From Actinoallomurus sp048498315 (GTDB lineage: Bacteria > Actinomycetota > Actinomycetes > Streptosporangiales > Streptosporangiaceae), in NCBI GenBank assembly GCA_048498315.1, contig JBEHYF010000009.1, forward strand, positions 4,118 through 68,117: 64,000 bases of DNA. Reading direction: 5' to 3'. Position 1 is the first letter of the stretch, and each line of letters opens with the position of its first letter. Shown piece by piece: positions 63,287-64,000 of this stretch. The position numbers and the translations under genes are program-made. The notes beneath the pieces are model-generated. The model was not told where the DNA came from. It searched no databases and saw only the letters and a list, made by a program, of their open reading frames with translations.

Positions 63287-63424
63287 CTATTCGAGCTTCG
63301 AAGGCCTGGTGTCGCAGACGACGGTCACCGAAGGCACGGCGGCGACCTCGACGCACGCACCACCCGTATCGCCACTGCGGCTGCTCTTCCTCCACGAGGT
63401 GATCGACAGCTCCAGAGCCCTCAT
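63287..63424 (-). CDS. Short DUF397 protein
   Basis: The ATG at 63424 overlaps the stop of the upstream HTH/DUF5753 gene (ATGA), the usual arrangement for this pair in actinomycetes. The 45-residue product has the DUF397 signature SWRKSSRSGDTGGACVEVAA followed by VTVVCDTR, then stops at a TAG. Normal DUF397 proteins run about 15-25 residues longer and end with a W-containing helix, so this copy is truncated or slightly divergent. The pair resembles a toxin-antitoxin-like developmental switch (Scr1-type). Confidence 0.7.
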   Translation of the reverse strand: MRALELSITSWRKSSRSGDTGGACVEVAAVPSVTVVCDTRPSKLE

Positions 63425-64000
63425 AGGTTCTCCCAAACCGTACGAAGCCGTTTCAGGGAGTCATCTGCGGACATCGCCGCACCCCTGATCAGGTTGAAGC
63501 GTAGTTCATGGGCCCGGATCTTGTCGGGCTGATCGATCACGTGACCTTCCGCATGCCCCTCGACATACACGAGATCAGTACCGTCGTCCAGAGTCAGCAG
63601 GAAGAACGCTCCCATGATCCCGGCATAGGAGCCGGTGCTGCCCGGAACCACCTGGAGCGTGATATTGGGCTCCTCCGCGCGCTCGATCAGGTGGTGAATC
63701 TGCTCCTTGCGGATCTCGGCGTCGCCGATCGGACGGTGAAGGACGCCCTCATCGAGGATGAGAACGATCTCGGGAGGATCTTCGCGCGCAAGGATCTCCT
63801 GGCGTTCCATGCGCATGGCGACCAACCGCTCGACCGCCTCGGGCCTGCGGCCCGCAGCCTTGATTACCTCGTATGCGTAGCGAGGAGTCTGGAACAGCCC
63901 GGTGATGACCATGTTCTCGAAGATGTACATGATGCTCGCCTTGGCCTCCAGCTCCACGAAGCCGGAGAAGCCCGGCGGTAATTCGGGGCAGCGGCCGGCG
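63421..64000 (-). CDS. HTH regulator with DUF5753 domain, N-terminus beyond window
   Basis: The visible 193 codons are the DUF5753 domain: VELEAKASIMYIFENMVITG, LFQTPRYAYEVIKA, a helix with RMERQEILA, HRPIGDAEIRKEQIHHL and ITLQVVPGSTGSYAG. The frame is open to base 64000, so the XRE helix-turn-helix lies outside. Such proteins pair with a DUF397 gene directly downstream, as here. BldB/WhiJ-type regulators of this group influence development in Streptomyces; the role of this one is unknown. Confidence 0.88.
   Translation of the reverse strand, partial: AGRCPELPPGFSGFVELEAKASIMYIFENMVITGLFQTPRYAYEVIKAAGRRPEAVERLVAMRMERQEILAREDPPEIVLILDEGVLHRPIGDAEIRKEQIHHLIERAEEPNITLQVVPGSTGSYAGIMGAFFLLTLDDGTDLVYVEGHAEGHVIDQPDKIRAHELRFNLIRGAAMSADDSLKRLRTVWENL

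Overview
The window is very GC-rich (above 70% by eye). It uses many GTG starts with GGAGG-type ribosome sites and shows actinomycete hallmarks: an HTH/DUF5753 gene followed by DUF397, an Hrp1-like CBS protein, a DevS-like sensor kinase, an L,D-transpeptidase lipoprotein and CBM2-tailed xylanase. A filamentous actinomycete of the Streptosporangiales type (Thermomonosporaceae/Streptosporangiaceae) fits best. This is inference; there is no rRNA to prove it. I see no tRNA, CRISPR array or complete insertion sequence.

Layout. (1) 1-13.0 kb: sugar and sugar-acid catabolism. A six-gene minus-strand operon headed by a LacI regulator carries an oxidoreductase, a fused CoA-transferase, an enoyl-CoA hydratase, an aldehyde dehydrogenase and a GH88 hydrolase, with a sugar-binding lipoprotein downstream. 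A second, sister LacI gene, an FAH-family enzyme and an IlvD/EDD dehydratase follow. (2) 13.2-25.7 kb: an Hrp1-like CBS protein; a xylan-linked patch (broken polysaccharide deacetylase, LacI, secreted SGNH hydrolase); then a stress group (tandem universal stress protein, FtsH, PRPP synthetase, small zinc protein, methyltransferase) with gene fragments between. (3) 25.9-33.3 kb: an ABC importer, a RraA-type aldolase, a GalB-like protein, a metal-dependent hydrolase, a FadR-type regulator and a DUF1932 dehydrogenase, probably a catabolic unit for a small organic acid. (4) 33.6-36.4 kb: L,D-transpeptidase and PAS-PP2C phosphatase. (5) 36.5-41.6 kb: two GT4 glycosyltransferases, a pterin-synthase-like protein, a dehydrogenase and GTP cyclohydrolase II fused to a RibD-type reductase, a likely pteridine-derived pathway. 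(6) 41.7-58.7 kb: lipase-maturation-factor homologue, STAS protein, PrmC-like methyltransferase, CBS-BON protein, DevS-like kinase, frameshifted GNAT/acyl-CoA synthetase, two P-type ATPases and a GH65 phosphorylase. (7) 59-64 kb: secreted GH11 xylanase; a lower-GC insert with an HExxH protein and a partner; an HTH/DUF5753-DUF397 pair cut by the window end.

Two regulatory layers cross the window. Sites of the form CGAAA-N2-TTTCG lie before the deacetylase remnant, between the LacI and SGNH genes, and twice before the xylanase, so a local LacI-type xylan regulon is likely. DosR/DevR-like boxes (GGGAC-N4-GNCCC) lie before the USP/FtsH pair, between the acyl-CoA synthetase and the cation ATPase, and before GH65, which suggests a dormancy or low-oxygen regulon.
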